A stretch of DNA of 64,000 nt, from positions 3,801,127-3,865,126 of the forward strand of contig NC_031478.1 of NCBI RefSeq assembly GCF_000006565.2. The letters run 5' to 3'. Source of the stretch: Toxoplasma gondii ME49 (taxonomy: Eukaryota > Apicomplexa > Conoidasida > Eucoccidiorida > Sarcocystidae). The translations under genes and the position numbers were made by a program. Shown here piece after piece: positions 35,601-47,795 of the stretch. The number at the start of each line of letters is the position of its first letter. Within the stretch, counting starts at the first letter, position 1. The notes under the pieces are model-generated. The model had not been told where the DNA came from and ran no database searches. It saw only the letters and a program-made list of their open reading frames with translations.

Positions 35601-36369
35601 CTCCGGCACTCTGCTCCCAGCCTGCCTCGTTGCACTCTGCAGATAAGCCGTCCAGAAAGGTCCGCAGAAACTCGTGGGCGTCGCACTGTTGAAATTCTGC
35701 AAACTGTGCATGCTGGCGCCGCATGAGCTCCAGAAGCTTCAGACAACTCTGACTCGCGCCGGCCTCCACCGGCGCTGAGACAGGTCCGTCGCCTCCGAGC
35801 AGGCGTCCTGGGCACTGCCGCCCGTCTGTGCAGTCCCTGCTGCCTGTCGAGAGAGAGAGTCCCTGCGGTCGCGAATGCAGAGACGAATTGTCGTGTCTGA
35901 TCGTCTCTTTCCTGGACGCTTGCCGAGCTCGGGAACTCTGCAGGCGTTCCCCCAGCCGGTCTCCGGCGTCGCTGGAGCTGTCTGCAAAGGTGTCTCCGGT
36001 CTCTTGGGAACGGTCTCCAAAGCCGTCTCCACTGGAGAGGGCAGGGGTGTAGATGTGGTGGAGGAGGGCAACCCAGGCTTCGAGGAGTCGGCCGCGGTAG
36101 GGTGAGGAAGGGTGAGCCTGTTTGCGGGCATGCACCAGCGAGAGAAAATGGTGGCAGAACTGTTGACAAGAAAACAAGACCTGCAGTGGCGCGTTGCAGT
36201 AGCACGTATTTCCGAAGTTCCTCAAGCCGACAATCGCTCGCGAGGGAGGGAACTTGGAGAGAGAACCTCGGGGCGGGGACGCGGACGACGAACGCGACGG
36301 CAACAGGGTCGAGAGCCTCGAAGGCTTGTGGAACGGCCGCGCCCGGTCACGCGTCGTCGTCGAAAACAT
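32672..36369 (-). CDS. Ubiquitin carboxyl-terminal hydrolase, USP family (four exons)
   Basis: A cysteine deubiquitinase that should remove ubiquitin from protein conjugates. Exons on the minus strand: 36369-35245, 34745-34541, 33875-33791, 32870-32672, with GT-AG introns and matching phases, giving about 537 aa. The Cys box is GLRNFGNTCYCNAPLQ with catalytic Cys at about residue 56. A QCDAHEFLRTFLDGL box follows. A zinc ribbon is built from CDRC (exon 1) and CPFCGVRC (exon 2), then LPPEYLVLHIKRFSW. The His box EGVVSQLGTAYSGHYTA (His about 469) spans exon 3 and is completed by exon 4 (TGGGRWTYFSDDYVS, catalytic Asp about 486). All triad residues are present. The NFGNTCYCN wording is closest to the USP12/USP46 group as I know it. 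The start chosen is the ATG at 36369; the frame continues upstream to 36567 with Leu/Ser/Arg-rich sequence that could be a targeting extension. Confidence 0.93.
34035..34276 (-). pseudogene. Organellar-type LSU rRNA fragment (probable NUMT) inside USP intron 2
   Basis: A 240-bp block of AT-rich sequence sits abruptly in GC-richer DNA within the USP intron (34540-33876). Read on the minus strand it carries strings characteristic of bacterial-type 23S rRNA in the domain III/IV region: ACTGTTTATCAAACAC (bacterial ACTGTTTATTAAAAACAC) and, about 40 nt later, GACACCTGCCCAGTGC (bacterial GACGCCTGCCCGGTGC), with AATACC upstream where the bacterial molecule has GATACC. Order and spacing agree with rRNA. 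Composition points to an organelle. Mitochondrial is more likely because nuclear copies of mitochondrial DNA are frequent in T. gondii, but an apicoplast source is not excluded. A 60-codon plus-strand frame here is incidental. Confidence 0.7.
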
Positions 36370-39202
36370 CGTGAGGAAAAGGACGAATCCAGCGACAGAA
36401 GGAGACAAACGGAGTGGAGAAAGCCGAAACACAGAAGAGGCACGAGGAAGGAAAGCAGGGGAATGACGGAGGAGAGGAAGACGAGAAAAAGCAGCCGGAA
36501 GAGGAAGTGCAGAGCGAGTGGAAAGAACTCTTCTGAGAAAAGGGGAGAGAACGGGGGTGACAGGCAAAACCAGCCGAGTGAGTGGTGGACCCGTGGCGCG
36601 GCGAGAGGGTCCTGAGAATGCGGAGCGACGGGAGAAAGAAGAAAAGAAGAGACTCGGACGCGAGAACGGAGGACGAAGCCAACGACGAAAGTGACCGAGA
36701 GGAAACTAAACAGGAACGAAGTGCCAGCATTGTCGTCAAAACCGGCTGAAACACTCGAGCGCTCCTGAGACAACTTGCACCACGGCTTAAACGGAGAGAC
36801 CTGGAAACACACCAACCAAATCAAGCTAAAAACTAAACCGTCGTGCCTCTTCGATCACCACACTGCATTCTCCAGCTCTGCTGCTCATGCTATCCTACTC
36901 CCGTAGGAGTCCCCGTCATCCCGACAGACGCGCATCGTGTGAAGACGCATGCTGGTGTCTGCAGACAACGGGCGAAAAAAGACAAGCTCCCCCCCCGCCT
37001 GCAGCTTTAACAGCTCCTTGTTTGCTTCCCTACTCGAAAAGACAGTGTGATCACTGTTTCACCTCGACGGATGTCCGCATAAACTCGGGAGAGAGCGCCG
37101 CGAGCCATAATCAAAAGTTGGACAAGTGCTCGGACAGCGTCTTTTGTCGGAAAAGGAACTTGAAAAGCGAAAACAGTTTTCAAAGAAAGCACAAAGACGC
37201 ACAAACGGCGCGCAGTAGGCACTGCGTGGTCCCAGGAGACAAGGCCTCTACACCCGAGTTTCACTCCCTGGGTCTAAAGTCTTCGTTTGGGGACAACTGT
37301 GAAGTTTTCCGTCCTCGAACCAGATTCGAGACGTCCAACGAGCCCCTTTGTTCGAAAAGCCTGTATGCTGGCAACAACTCGAGTTTTCTCCCTCTTCCAA
37401 GGGTGAACTCCCAACGAGGACTTGCCCAGTGTGGCACAGCACGCGATGCCGCTGCCTTCTTCTGAGACACGAGGACGAGAAGGAATTGGTTCCTTGGAAA
37501 GGAAGCCTTACTTACGCCAAGCTGGACGGACGGGGAAAAGTCATCGCTGCGCGACAGTGGAAACGGCTACGCAACGAACTCAAAGAAAAATGGCTGCGGG
37601 TGCTCGCTGGGCCGGTGACTGGAGTCAGAAAATCGAGTTTTTGCGAACGGACTCAGTCGATTGCTTCGTTTGGTTTGTCGAAGACAAACCCGGCAGGAAC
37701 GTGACACCTGCCGGCAGATGAACTGTGGAAGACAGAAAAGAAACACCTGCTGAAAAGAGACAAGGAGACCAGCAGCCGTTCTTGAGAAAAGAATGAAATG
37801 TCTCGACGAATGCGGACGACAATCGCAGACAGCCTGCCGGTAATCGCAGAACGATTGGCTGAATGCTATGGAAACGAAGAGACGACAACACGACAAAACC
37901 ACCGGACGGTGCCGCGAAAAAAAGGAAATGCATAAAGGGAACCTTCGGGATTCACTTTCGACGGAAACGCAATGAGCTACGGAAGTCCGCCTTCGCGCGA
38001 CGAACACTTAAATCTAAGACAAGCAACAAACGTATGAAAGTCTGTTCTGCATCTTTCCGACATCTGGGAATTTGGGATTCACAAAACGGAATTTGTCTGA
38101 GGCAAAGCTTTGGCTTGAGACAAAGGAAGGCGCAACGGTTTGGCAGCTTTGCAGCTCGATGCCCAGCCTCTTCCGCGCGCGGCCCAGCGGTTCGTCCGCG
38201 GTCGGCTTAAATATGAAGGACGGTATGCTTTTCTGAGACAAGAACCGGCTCTCAGTTTTCCAGGACGAAAGAAAAAAAGAAATGTTCGAGTCAAAGCTCA
38301 GATTTCCAGTGTCTCTGCTAACTCGCGTTTGAAAGAGCCCCTTTCTGAGCTTGCCAGTGAAAGTCAGGTCATGCGCACGGTAGATGTCTGGGGCCCCCGT
38401 CCAGTGTGCCAGTTCTGCAGAGCGTGAGACTGCGCATGCACAAACTTGCACTGAAGGCGTTTACTAGTGGGTTAAGTCGGCACCTCTCTTGTCAAGCACG
38501 TTCGATTGAAGGCGATTCAGACGACAGTGGAAAAACGGGAACGCTGCGTGTCTGGAGGGAAATTTGATGAGTTCGCCTGATCAAGCTTAACGCACTCAAC
38601 GCACAGAAGTACCTCGGCGGTGAATGTCTGCGCAGCGAACCTTTCCGTTTAGGGATATAGGATATTTCTGTCCTCAACCAAGATACGGGAATCCCCGTTT
38701 AATCTCCCGGGGAACTGTCGCAGGTGGGAGCATTCCGCTCTTCAGGGGCTTCTGAAAAGAGTCTCAAATCGAGGACGGCAAGAAACGTAGGGAGGGAATA
38801 TTCGCACCGAAACTCGAATAACTGATCTCCATAGGTATGCCCGCATTCAGGGAACCGTCGTCGAAAATGCACAAAGGTGTCTCTCTTCCGCGTCGGGAAA
38901 GGTGCACAACAAGAAAAAAACGGTTCTGGTCAAGACTCCCGCTGTCGCTGTAGTACACCTGAGAGACGCGGGCATTCTTAACACAGAAGAGTCACTCGTA
39001 ATCGTTTGAGGCAGCCGCGCAACGCTTGTACTAAACAAGCACAAGTTTGGGAAGATGAAAGTCCGTAGAACTTCGCAGAGTGTGTAATACCACTTCAGTG
39101 GAACAACTGAAGAGCACCTCTGTACTGAAACGCCGCGGCGGTGTAGTAAGCTAATGTAGTGATTTGTTCCAACGTGTAGGCTACCGATAGAGGGGACAAG
39201 TG
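36370..39202. other. Intergenic region upstream of the USP gene
   Basis: Should include the USP promoter and 5' UTR close to 36370. A 192-codon plus-strand frame starting at the ATG at 36887 has no recognisable domain, leader or splice context, and I do not call it a gene. GC content falls to a more balanced level and no repeats stand out. Confidence 0.6.
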
Positions 39203-39669
39203 ATGAGTCCAACAGTCCTGCTCCTTGTGATCCTGTGCCTGATTTTCAAGCTTGACGCCTGTAATGTGTCAGCTGTTTCTCGTGCGCTCACTTTCTCTCG
39301 GTGGGTCCTTGTGACCTGTTGTTGCTGAAGTTGTCAAGTATCGTTCTCATTATGTTTGACGTCTAGAAACTGAGTCGTAAAACCTTCTTCTCCTATTTCG
39401 TTGCCACTGCATCATACCATAGATGTGCGTCAGACCTTCCAGTGATGTGGGAAGTACCTACGTCGAACGAGCTGTTGCTGGAGGCTGCTACTGTACCACA
39501 CTACCATGAAGTCAGGCTTTACACCACCTCTTTTGCGCGTTCCCCGAGAGCATACGCAAGAGGAAAAATCGTCTTGCATAAAGTGATGATGCGTTTCACA
39601 AAGTCGATCCTGAACCGGAGATCACCAGAGCTGAATGACACACAAACTGTACACTGGATATGCTCATAG
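39203..39669 (+). CDS. Possible small secreted protein (two exons, about 114 aa), unknown function
   Basis: An ATG at 39203 opens MSPTVLLLVILCLIFKLDA, a good signal-peptide shape, followed by CNVSAVSRALTFS. The first frame stops at 39326 unless spliced. A donor CTCG|GTGGGT at 39300 (phase 2) can join an acceptor CATACCATAG at 39422, preceded by a TTCTTCTCC pyrimidine tract. The result is a continuous frame through CASDLPVMWEVPTSNELLLE and on to a TAG at 39667. The mature part would be basic with two cysteines. The model rests on one leader and one splice pair, with a modest donor, so chance is a real alternative. No family recognised. Confidence 0.3.
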
Positions 39670-40614
39670 GACTTGAGTCCTCATCCAGAATGCCACTTTC
39701 TGCTACGACGGAATCGGTCAAAACCTCTCATTATGCTGGTCATTGCTTGAGAAAGGGAACGTGGAAAACGGAAACTAGGCTGGGATTCCTCACGCACACG
39801 AGACTCCAGCTTATGTGATGGTCGAGTGCATTGATGATCGGTAAACATCGCATCGTACAGACAAAAAAGGAATTGCGCACTCAAGAAGCTGAAACACCAC
39901 ATGGCAAACTGCCGTGAGTCGTGTAGATCTAACAGTTTTAGAAATGCAAATACGAATGTAGTTTTAAAAGTCAGCAGTTTCCCAACAAGTGTAGAGGAAC
40001 GCGCATGAACCAGTTTGGTTGCTACAGAGACTCTTCGATAGCAAGCGGAAAAGTAACCCCCCAACAGTTTTAGTTGTTCTGAGCAGTCCCGTGGGGTGGT
40101 GGTAAACAGCCGATGCTCTGCTGCGAAACACATGCACGTAAACATCTCCCCATCTAAAATGCAATCACCTAGTCCCCGAAGTTTCACAGCGGTAGTTCTC
40201 GAGCTGCTAGACGAAACGCTGTAAGACCAAGGTGAGATGCTCCCAGACCACATGAATTGCCCCGTGTTCCACTGTGTATGCTTCACTGTGGATTCCGCTA
40301 ACGGAAGGCTCTGAGATTTGGAATTCTTCAAAATAGTTAGGCGAGAAAAACGTCATGTCCTCCTTCACCGAAAACTCTGTGTTTTCCAAGAAAGCTGCAC
40401 AGTCACAACCTGGCCATCGACCTTCGCAGGCTCAACCGGACGAACAGTTACGCATAGACGCTTGCCCATTGATTGTTCTGCCCCAGCAAAAAAACATTTT
40501 CACCACGCGCCTCTGGTTTGCGGCGGCCAAACGTTTCCCCTTTCTGATCACTTCCAGCCTCAGCTACCCGGCACTTTCCCCTGTTTCTACACAAATCCCT
40601 AAACATTTGGTTCA
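39670..40614. other. Region 3' of the helicase gene
   Basis: Lies just downstream of the helicase stop on the minus strand, so much of it is probably its 3' UTR. A 216-codon minus-strand frame (39681-40331) shows no motif. Confidence 0.5.
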
Positions 40615-43600
40615 CTAAGCAGAGGCGGCCGCTTCACCGACTTTTGGCAGAGCCGCGTCTCCACCCTCTTTCGAGGCAACGGTCCAGAGTCTTCCATGGA
40701 AAATGCGGACAGGGTGAATTTCAACATTTAGCTCCCTGCCAAATCGTCGCACAATGGCCGCTTCTCCCGGTCGACAAAACGAGATCACAGCTCCTGGGTT
40801 TCCAGCTCTTCCAACACGTCCAGCCCGGTGCAAGTAATGCGTGCTATCTGTCGACACCACCAAATCGAGACATCGCAGGACAAGTTCTCTCTTGAAAGCA
40901 GCGGTCTGTCATGCTTAATCGGTTTGATCTCCGTATGCACAGCGGCGTTTGGCCTGATCGAGCTATCACACGTAGACAACTTAATTCCCGACAGCCGGTT
41001 CGTCTCGCCTCATCGTAGCGTAGCTGGGTGGTATTTTCTACCCTATCACGCGAGGTTAAGAATGCAATGGGATCATGGCGAAAAGCCCTTCCCTGGCTCG
41101 ATACCACTGCCATGGGTGTCTGGGAATATTCGTAGGTGGTACGGGCAGAAGAAATGGGTTTTTGTCCCGGTGTCTCACTGAAAGTCTCAGCTGCGTAGCC
41201 CCTGCCGCTTTCAACGAAAGCTAATGAGCTTGAGTGCATTCCCAAACTCGAGAATCCGAGCCCCCGAAAAAGCGTTCAACGGCGAAGGGGAAGCTGAAGG
41301 GTGTACGATACTGCAGCTGGGACATGCTCAGTTCAGTTTGATGAGAAGAATGAGGGTTTCTCCTTCATTAGGAAGCAACCGCCGGGTCGTCTACCTTTTT
41401 CTGCAAGGTCCATCCAATTTTTGTATTCCTTCGCCTCTCTCCGTGAAGAAACAAACGGGCTCATGGACGGCCAGCTGTAGTGTCTGTGAGGGAGTGTTTT
41501 GAGACACGTTGCTTAGTGAACATTTTATCACGATAGGATTGCTTGAATTTATAGTGTAGCTTAAGGTGCCACCGGATTGATGTTGCTGGCGCTGTATATT
41601 GACCATATTTTGTGCTGCATATACTACTGGCATATGTACCCTTGTCAAAGCGAGCTCGAATGCTAACGAATGGTGGAAAAGATTTTGTCGATCGCCGCAG
41701 CTCTCGGTGTGCCGTCAAGGGCGGTGCACTCAGATCGCATTAGGGGAGAATAGACACGATCGGGCGCAATGTGAAAACGACACTCAACACGATATGCCGC
41801 AACATGGCAGTCTGGGGCCATTCTCGGCATTCGTATCGTATTTGAATTCCTAAGTGGCTTGCCGAACTCACCTGACGGAAGCTGGAAATTTACAACGACG
41901 CTGACTCCAGCAAAGTCCAAGCCTCTTGCCGCCAACTCCGTCGTTATCCACGCAGACCTGGTGCCCACCCGCGATTCGTTTACACGACCTTCACTGTCAG
42001 TTCTCCCTTTTCCACCTGCCTCGTTGTCTCGGCTCAGACTGGAGGGTCCCGCCAGGAGGCGCCGCAGCAAGGACCGTCTTCTTGTCTTGTCAAGCCAACC
42101 ATCGAGCAAGAAACTTTCCACCTCGGGCTCGTTTTTCGCAAACCACTGTTGTAGCCACGCAGCGGTTTTCTGTGGACAGCGCGAGAAATTGGAATGGGGA
42201 AAAAGAACGAATTAAGCGACGCGCGCTGTGTGGCTGGGCATGCGCCATGCACCTCTCAGGGCCATGAGCCTTGCAGCGTTCTGCCGCAAAAGCAACCTCG
42301 AGCACGAAGTCGCGAGGCCTTCTCACTTCCTTCACTGTCTCCAGCCCAGGTGTGCCTCGATAGGAGGGCGGGTCCCAAGTGGGAAGCCGTTTCTTCAGAC
42401 AAGTCCATGAGCACAGTTCGCACTCTCGCAAAAGAAATCCACTTTTAAGACGGATTAAAGTGTTTCCTAAGTAAATTTTAATATTTGCAAGACACAAGGG
42501 AAAGAGTGGTCTGTTGACAAAAGTCCTCTCTTACAGTTTCTAGTTTTCCTTTCAGAAAACCAGCGCTACAGTCGCCCGTTCGTGTTGCCGAGTAAATGGA
42601 GGGTGGAGGCTCGGGAACACAGAACAGGGTCTGGCAAGCCCAAGGGTAAACCCAGCAACTTGTCGAACACAATGAAACGAAGTGCATGCAAACGTGGAGA
42701 CTCTCCTACAGCATGGCTACACCACAGAACCTTTTGTCGAGGCACCCACGACTGGTCTCGGTGCTGAAGGCGAGAGCGCCACAGGCTCTTGGATTTCAGT
42801 ACTTCAGATAACAGTGAGGCGATGCCACGAATCGGGTACGTTCTCCCCGTACTCTGTGGACTGCGGTTGTCATTCGCGTTACCAGCGAGACAAAACGACG
42901 ACTCAGGCGCGAAAGTGATCAGTGCCACCAACCTGAGAGGATTCACACGATTCGCTCTCGACTGCGAAAGGAGGGCACAGCCGAAAAACGGCGGCGCCTC
43001 TTACCTGTTTGTTGCAGAACACAAGCAGTGTCTTTTCAAACGGTTCTGCCTTGAGGAATCTTCGGAAATTGCGCAGACTATCGTCGTTGCTCGCTTCCAC
43101 ATACAAGTGGATGAGATTTCTCCTGGCGGCCAGACCTCCTGTCGACTGTGGCGAGCTCTCCAAACTCCCGGCGTGAGTATCCTGCCCTTCGACCTCGTTC
43201 GAGGCACACGGTAACCCATTTTCAGCAGAGGGACGCAGAGAATGCGAGGAAATGGAGCGCACTGGCTGCTCAGCCTCGTTCCATAGAGCGTTAGACCGAA
43301 GAAGATCCACCCGAGTCTCTGGAGGCAAGCGAAGAAGCTCTCGCACCCGCGTCGACCCCAAGCGTGACGCTGTTGCTGAGACGAGTAACATTCGCAGGTG
43401 GTTGGAGGAAGAAGAGAGAGAAGAAGAAGCTGGAGACGACGGGACCTGCAAAGAGACCTCGGGAAAGGTCCCTGGCAGAGAGGGAGACACTGCGGGGGCA
43501 GGGGGAGAGCAAGACGACAAATCAACACAGGCTTCGTCAACGGCAGCCGTCGGTGCGCTCAAGGGAAGGCCCTTCATTGAAAGCGTCTCCGCGCCGTCTG

Positions 43601-46600
43601 GGGTTCCACGTATGCCTGTCGTGTCGAACTCCCCAGTCCTCGTATTTTTTATCTTGGTCTCCACTTGTTCTCCTTCCACCCTCGCAGCTTCTTCTTGCTT
43701 CAGCGGCTCTGTTGACCTTTCCTCTTGTTTCTTCTCCTGTTCTCCTCCCCGACTTTGGTGTTCCCTTTGGAGAGTCTCTGTTTGTTTGTCGCATTCGCCT
43801 CCCGTTTGTTGTGGGTGCCAGCCAGTTCTCAAGTGCCGCATGATGGCTTGGACATCTCTGAGTGCGCCAGGTCGGTCTGCACCTACGGGTTTCGCTAGTT
43901 GGGCCTCGAGTTTCGTTCTGAGTTTCTCTTCCGTTTCTTTCAGGTACTTTGCTCTCTCAATGTGGAACTGTCTCTCCTGCTCTGCAAAGGATACTTTCTT
44001 TCTGCCGTCGCGACTCTTCAGCTCCTGTAAGACGTGCCAGCTGGCTTCTTCCCCGTGGTCCACATTCGCGTCTGCATCCTTCTTTCTTTCAGCCCTGAGT
44101 CGGCCGAGGATTTCCTCTTCCTCCTCGCGCTGCGCCTTTCTCTCCCTCCACAGCTGCAGCCGCTTTCGCGCTTCCCACCTGCTCACGCGAGCTTCCAGTT
44201 CTTTGTGCATGGCGCGCTCCAGACTCTCTCGTCGTTTCCTCTCGAGTTTCTCTCTCTTCTGCTCTCCCCGGTTTAGGTACGGTGCCTCTGAACCGCCTCT
44301 GGGGTCGCAACCGGCGACGCGGCGCATCTGCGCTGGTGCCTCGCCGGCCGCTGGCCATGTGCCTGTTTCGTCTCCCTTTTTCCCTGGCATGCAGAGCGCT
44401 AGGCCTTCTTCCCTCGAAGCGCCAGCTGGCTCCGGCTCGTCCGCGCCAGAAGTTATGAGGCACTTCTCCTCCAGCAGAGCATCAACTTCGTCCAGCACGA
44501 GAAAGGAGCAGGAACGCAGGCTGACCAGACGACGCATGCGTCCCCGCCGCGACGACAGAAAAGACAGCAGACGCCCAGGAGTCGCGACCAGAATGTTGGG
44601 CCTCTGACGCTTCAGTCGCTCCAACTGACGCTCGGGGTTTGCGCCACCCACCAACAAGAAAGGACGCAGCGCATGGATTCCCAGTTCAGATGACGAAGCA
44701 GACTGAGACGAATCGTGTTTCTGCCTTTCTCCCGCAGCCGCGGCCGCGTCTGGACTTGATTGTGGCGGCAACGAAGCAGCGGAGATGAGCGCTCGACAGA
44801 CTGCGTAGATCTGAGCAGCGAGTTCTCTGCCTGGCGCCAGAATGAGAGCCTCGATTGAAGGCGTCGTCGCCTTCTGTGGTACGGGTCGAGCTCTGTCGAG
44901 GATCTCCTGCAAGACAGGAAGCAAGAATGCCAAGGTCTTGCCACTCCCTGTGAAGGCCTCCATCTGCCAGACGCGAGGCAGACCCACCCGCAGAAAGTCG
45001 CTCTGTGTGTCGCCGCCCCCAGACGCTTCAAGATGCGAGGAAATCCGCGCAGAGTTCTCCTTGGGGAGAAGGAGCGCCGTTGCAGTCAGCCGCTGAATTT
45101 CCGTCGGCGTCGAGATCCCTGCCTGCGCAAGGGCCGACAGGAGGGACAGGTGCCTGATGCCAATCGCTCTGAAGGCCTCAGCGTCGAAAGCAGACGCGCC
45201 GCCCAGGAAGGCCGGCGTTCCACATTCGAACTCTGAGTGGGCGTGAGCTCTCGATCTGAGGCTCCCAAAACGCAGGTCTTCACCTGAGCTGGGCGGCGAG
45301 CAGGCAGGAGCGTCCGCAGCTGTTTCTGTCTGGTTCGACGTCGCAAAGGCAGCCCCCACAGAAAGCAGCTTCCTTGCCCTCTCCCCCTCGTCTCCCGCCC
45401 CTGTCTGTTCTTCCCTCTGGCTCAGACGCCCCGCGTCTCCAGGGAACTCTCCACATGCGGGGATGTCTCTCTGCTCCGCCTCCGAAACCGAACACGGAAG
45501 AGAAGAAGGAGACGAAGGGGAAGAAGGGAGAGGCGGCGGCAATGGAAAGATGGTGGTTAGATCCACGAGTCCAGAGAAGTGCCGAAAAGCAGTTCGTGAC
45601 TGGAGAGCGTGAGGCAGCAAGCGAATCCCCGGGTGGAGAGGCGAGGGAGGATACGCAGAAGCAGGCAGCGACAGGAGGAGGGTTTCGTCCTTTCTCCGCT
45701 CGCACTCTCCCTCGTCAACCGACTCAGAGAATTCGGTCTTGAGCGCTCCGTGGCGACTCACGTCCCTGCCGGATTTCTTGCTCGCGAGTGTCTGTTCTGC
45801 AGGGCCTCGCAAGCATGTCACCGCCTTCTCTTTGAAGCATACACTCCCTTTCGCTGCATGGTTTCCACGTCTCAGAACGTCGCTGGAGAAGGACGACTGG
45901 CCTGCGCCTCGAACTCCGGAAGACGCAACGGAAGAGCAGGAACTCGACGAAGTCTCCGTGCGCGCAGGCAGCCTCTTCGGACCATCCGACAACTCTCCTT
46001 CGAAGTCGTTCGCGCAGTGGCGAGTGGACTCGCTTCTCCGCGCCTCCCGCCAGAAGTTCTCTGCCGCGTTGTCTTCTCTCCTCTCTTCTCGAAGTCTGAA
46101 GGTCCGGTCCCAGTCACTCGGGGAATCTGCGAGAAGGAAACCAGCGTCGACAGCCCGCTTCTTCGCGGCTCGTCCTCTTTCCTGCGCTTTCTCATTTCTT
46201 CTCAGTCGCAGACCTTCTCCAGTCCTGCCCTCCGGTTCGAGTGAGTCCGTGATTCTCTCTCGACTCCCTTTCCTCTCACTCGTTCTTCCTCCTGCTTTCT
46301 CCCGGCGAGTCCAGTCTCGGTATCCAAAGCGCGGTCTGTGAAGCGCGTGCGTCTTTTCATCTGCTCTTGCCATGACTTCTCTTCTTCTTTCGTTCAGTTC
46401 CTGACTCTTGTTCTCTTTGGTCGCTCCCGTTCTCCCGATCCTTTCTTCCTCACGCTCCTGCTTCTCCGCCGCGCTATGTCTCTGCCCTCTGGAGAGAGCC
46501 TTCAGCAACGCCGCCGCTCTTTCTTCTGCCTGCGATGGCGACGTCCCTTGGTTGGTTTCCTTCTCACTCCCCTTCTGACCTGCGGTGCCGTCCCCGCCCG

Positions 46601-47795
46601 TCGCTGCTAGCTCGACGGACCTGCACTCGCGTCGGCCTTTCTCGTGAGCACGGTCTCGTGTCTCGTCTGCATCGTCCTCTTCGTTCTCGCCTGTCTCTGC
46701 GCCTGTTCTCGACCGCCGCTTGCCCCCCAAGTTCAGCGTTGCTCTCCGCCTTCTCTGCCTTGTGCTCCGCGCTACATCTCGCTCAGGCGCTGGTGAATGT
46801 ACAGCGGAAAGACGAGGCGCCAAGTCCCCACGCAGGGAGTGGCGGCAGTGGCGGGAGCGTCGCGCTCGTGCGCAGCTGAGTCCCGAAGAGGGCAGACTTG
46901 TTGCGAGGGAAAGAGAGGACGGCAAGGAGGAAGCGGACGGCCGAGAGAGCAACGACGACGCCAACAGTGATGAGGCACACAGGCCCTCGGAGTTCTGAAA
47001 AGGAGTGGCGGCGGCGGTGATGCGAAGGCAGGTTGCTGCAGGCGCCTTTTCTCCGCGAATGTCCAGAGGCGTGCATGCAAACCTGAAGCGCTGAGCAGCT
47101 CGCTCTGGTGGAGAGGGTATGGGTCGTGAGCGCCCACGGAAGCGAGAAAGGCGGAGGAACGCGTTGCGGTCGCGAGGAAAAGACGAGGAGGCGAGCCAGG
47201 AGGAGTTGGAGGAACGACGCCGCCAGGAGCTTGTGGTGAGTGGAGGCGCCGCATAGAGGAGTCCAGAGAAGAGAAACGACGGAGAAGAGAACGGAGGCTG
47301 TGCATCCAAGAAAGAAAGACCTAACCATGGCAAGGGGAGATGGGGTGGAAAGTCAGGGAAGGCACTAAGTCGAGAGAAGCTGGGCAAAAGGTTCCACTTT
47401 GAAGTGACAGCAGACCCAGAAGCCGGCAACAGAGGTTTTCTGCGGTCTGCACCCGTCCTTCTAGAAAACGGGGGAGCGCCAATCCGTATGCAAAGCGTTC
47501 CCGGGGCATTGTTGTCACTCGCAGAAAGGGCGGGTGGAGCTGAGCGGAGAACTGCATGCGCCGACGCCGCGGACGGCGAAGCCAGCAGCGGCGGAGGTGG
47601 GCAGGCAGATCCAGCGAAGAAAGGCGCACAACGGGCGACGGCGAACAAAAGGCTGAGGCAAAAAAAAGAGACACTGAGTTTAGGTCGCCTGCCATTCGCA
47701 AATGCAAAAGCTTCCGGATGCTCCTTGAGAGAGGCTCGCGCCTCACGCACGGCACTGAGCATGAGCAAGAAGAGGGGAGACAGCACGAGCTGCAT
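40615..47795 (-). CDS. DEAD-box-family RNA helicase with DEVD motif II and large insertions (three exons, about 1773 aa)
   Basis: An ATP-dependent RNA helicase. Minus-strand exons 47795-43005, 42169-41872 and 40847-40615 join with GT-AG introns in matching phases. Helicase motifs in order: GISTPTEIQ (Q region, about residue 895), AFTGSGKT (I), APGRELAAQ (Ia), LLVGG, TPGRLLSFL (Ib), LDEVDALL (II, about 1100), LLVSATAS (III, about 1470), LLVFCNKQ then KTAAWLQQWF (IV, across the first splice), WITTELAARGLDF (V), HYLHRAGRVGRAG (VI, across the second splice). Motif II reads DEVD rather than DEAD. About 370 residues, including an Arg/Glu-rich coiled-coil-like stretch, lie between motifs II and III, and motif IV-V is also expanded. 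The first 890 residues are low complexity; the N-terminus MQLVLSPLFLLMLSAV is hydrophobic and could be part of an organelle-targeting leader. Role (ribosome assembly, organelle RNA or other) cannot be set from sequence. Confidence 0.9.
40910..41072 (+). pseudogene. Cytochrome b (cob) NUMT fragment in the last intron of the helicase gene
   Basis: The plus-strand frame contains CLIGLISVCTAAFGLIELSH, then VDNLIPDSRFVSPHRSVAGWYF and LPYHARLR. This closely follows the apicomplexan apocytochrome b region I know as LIGLIFLQTAFGLIELSHPDN and the PEWYFLAYYAVLK segment. Only about 50 codons are present, with many substitutions, and both ends stop abruptly. It is antisense to the host gene in intron 41871-40848. 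The frame happens to have no stop, but a functional nuclear gene is excluded by its size. Confidence 0.85.

Noticed and set aside
36887..37465. A 192-codon plus-strand ATG frame upstream of the USP gene
   Set aside because: No signal peptide, domain or splice partner, and the composition does not look coding.
39681..40331. A 216-codon minus-strand frame
   Set aside because: It directly follows the helicase stop on the same strand and probably lies in its 3' UTR; no recognisable motif.
41500..41650. Second NUMT candidate in the helicase intron (AT-richer stretch)
   Set aside because: No frame or rRNA string I recognise; base composition alone is not enough.
43252..44607. A 451-codon plus-strand frame
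   Set aside because: Antisense shadow of helicase exon 1, which carries motifs I-III in order on the minus strand.
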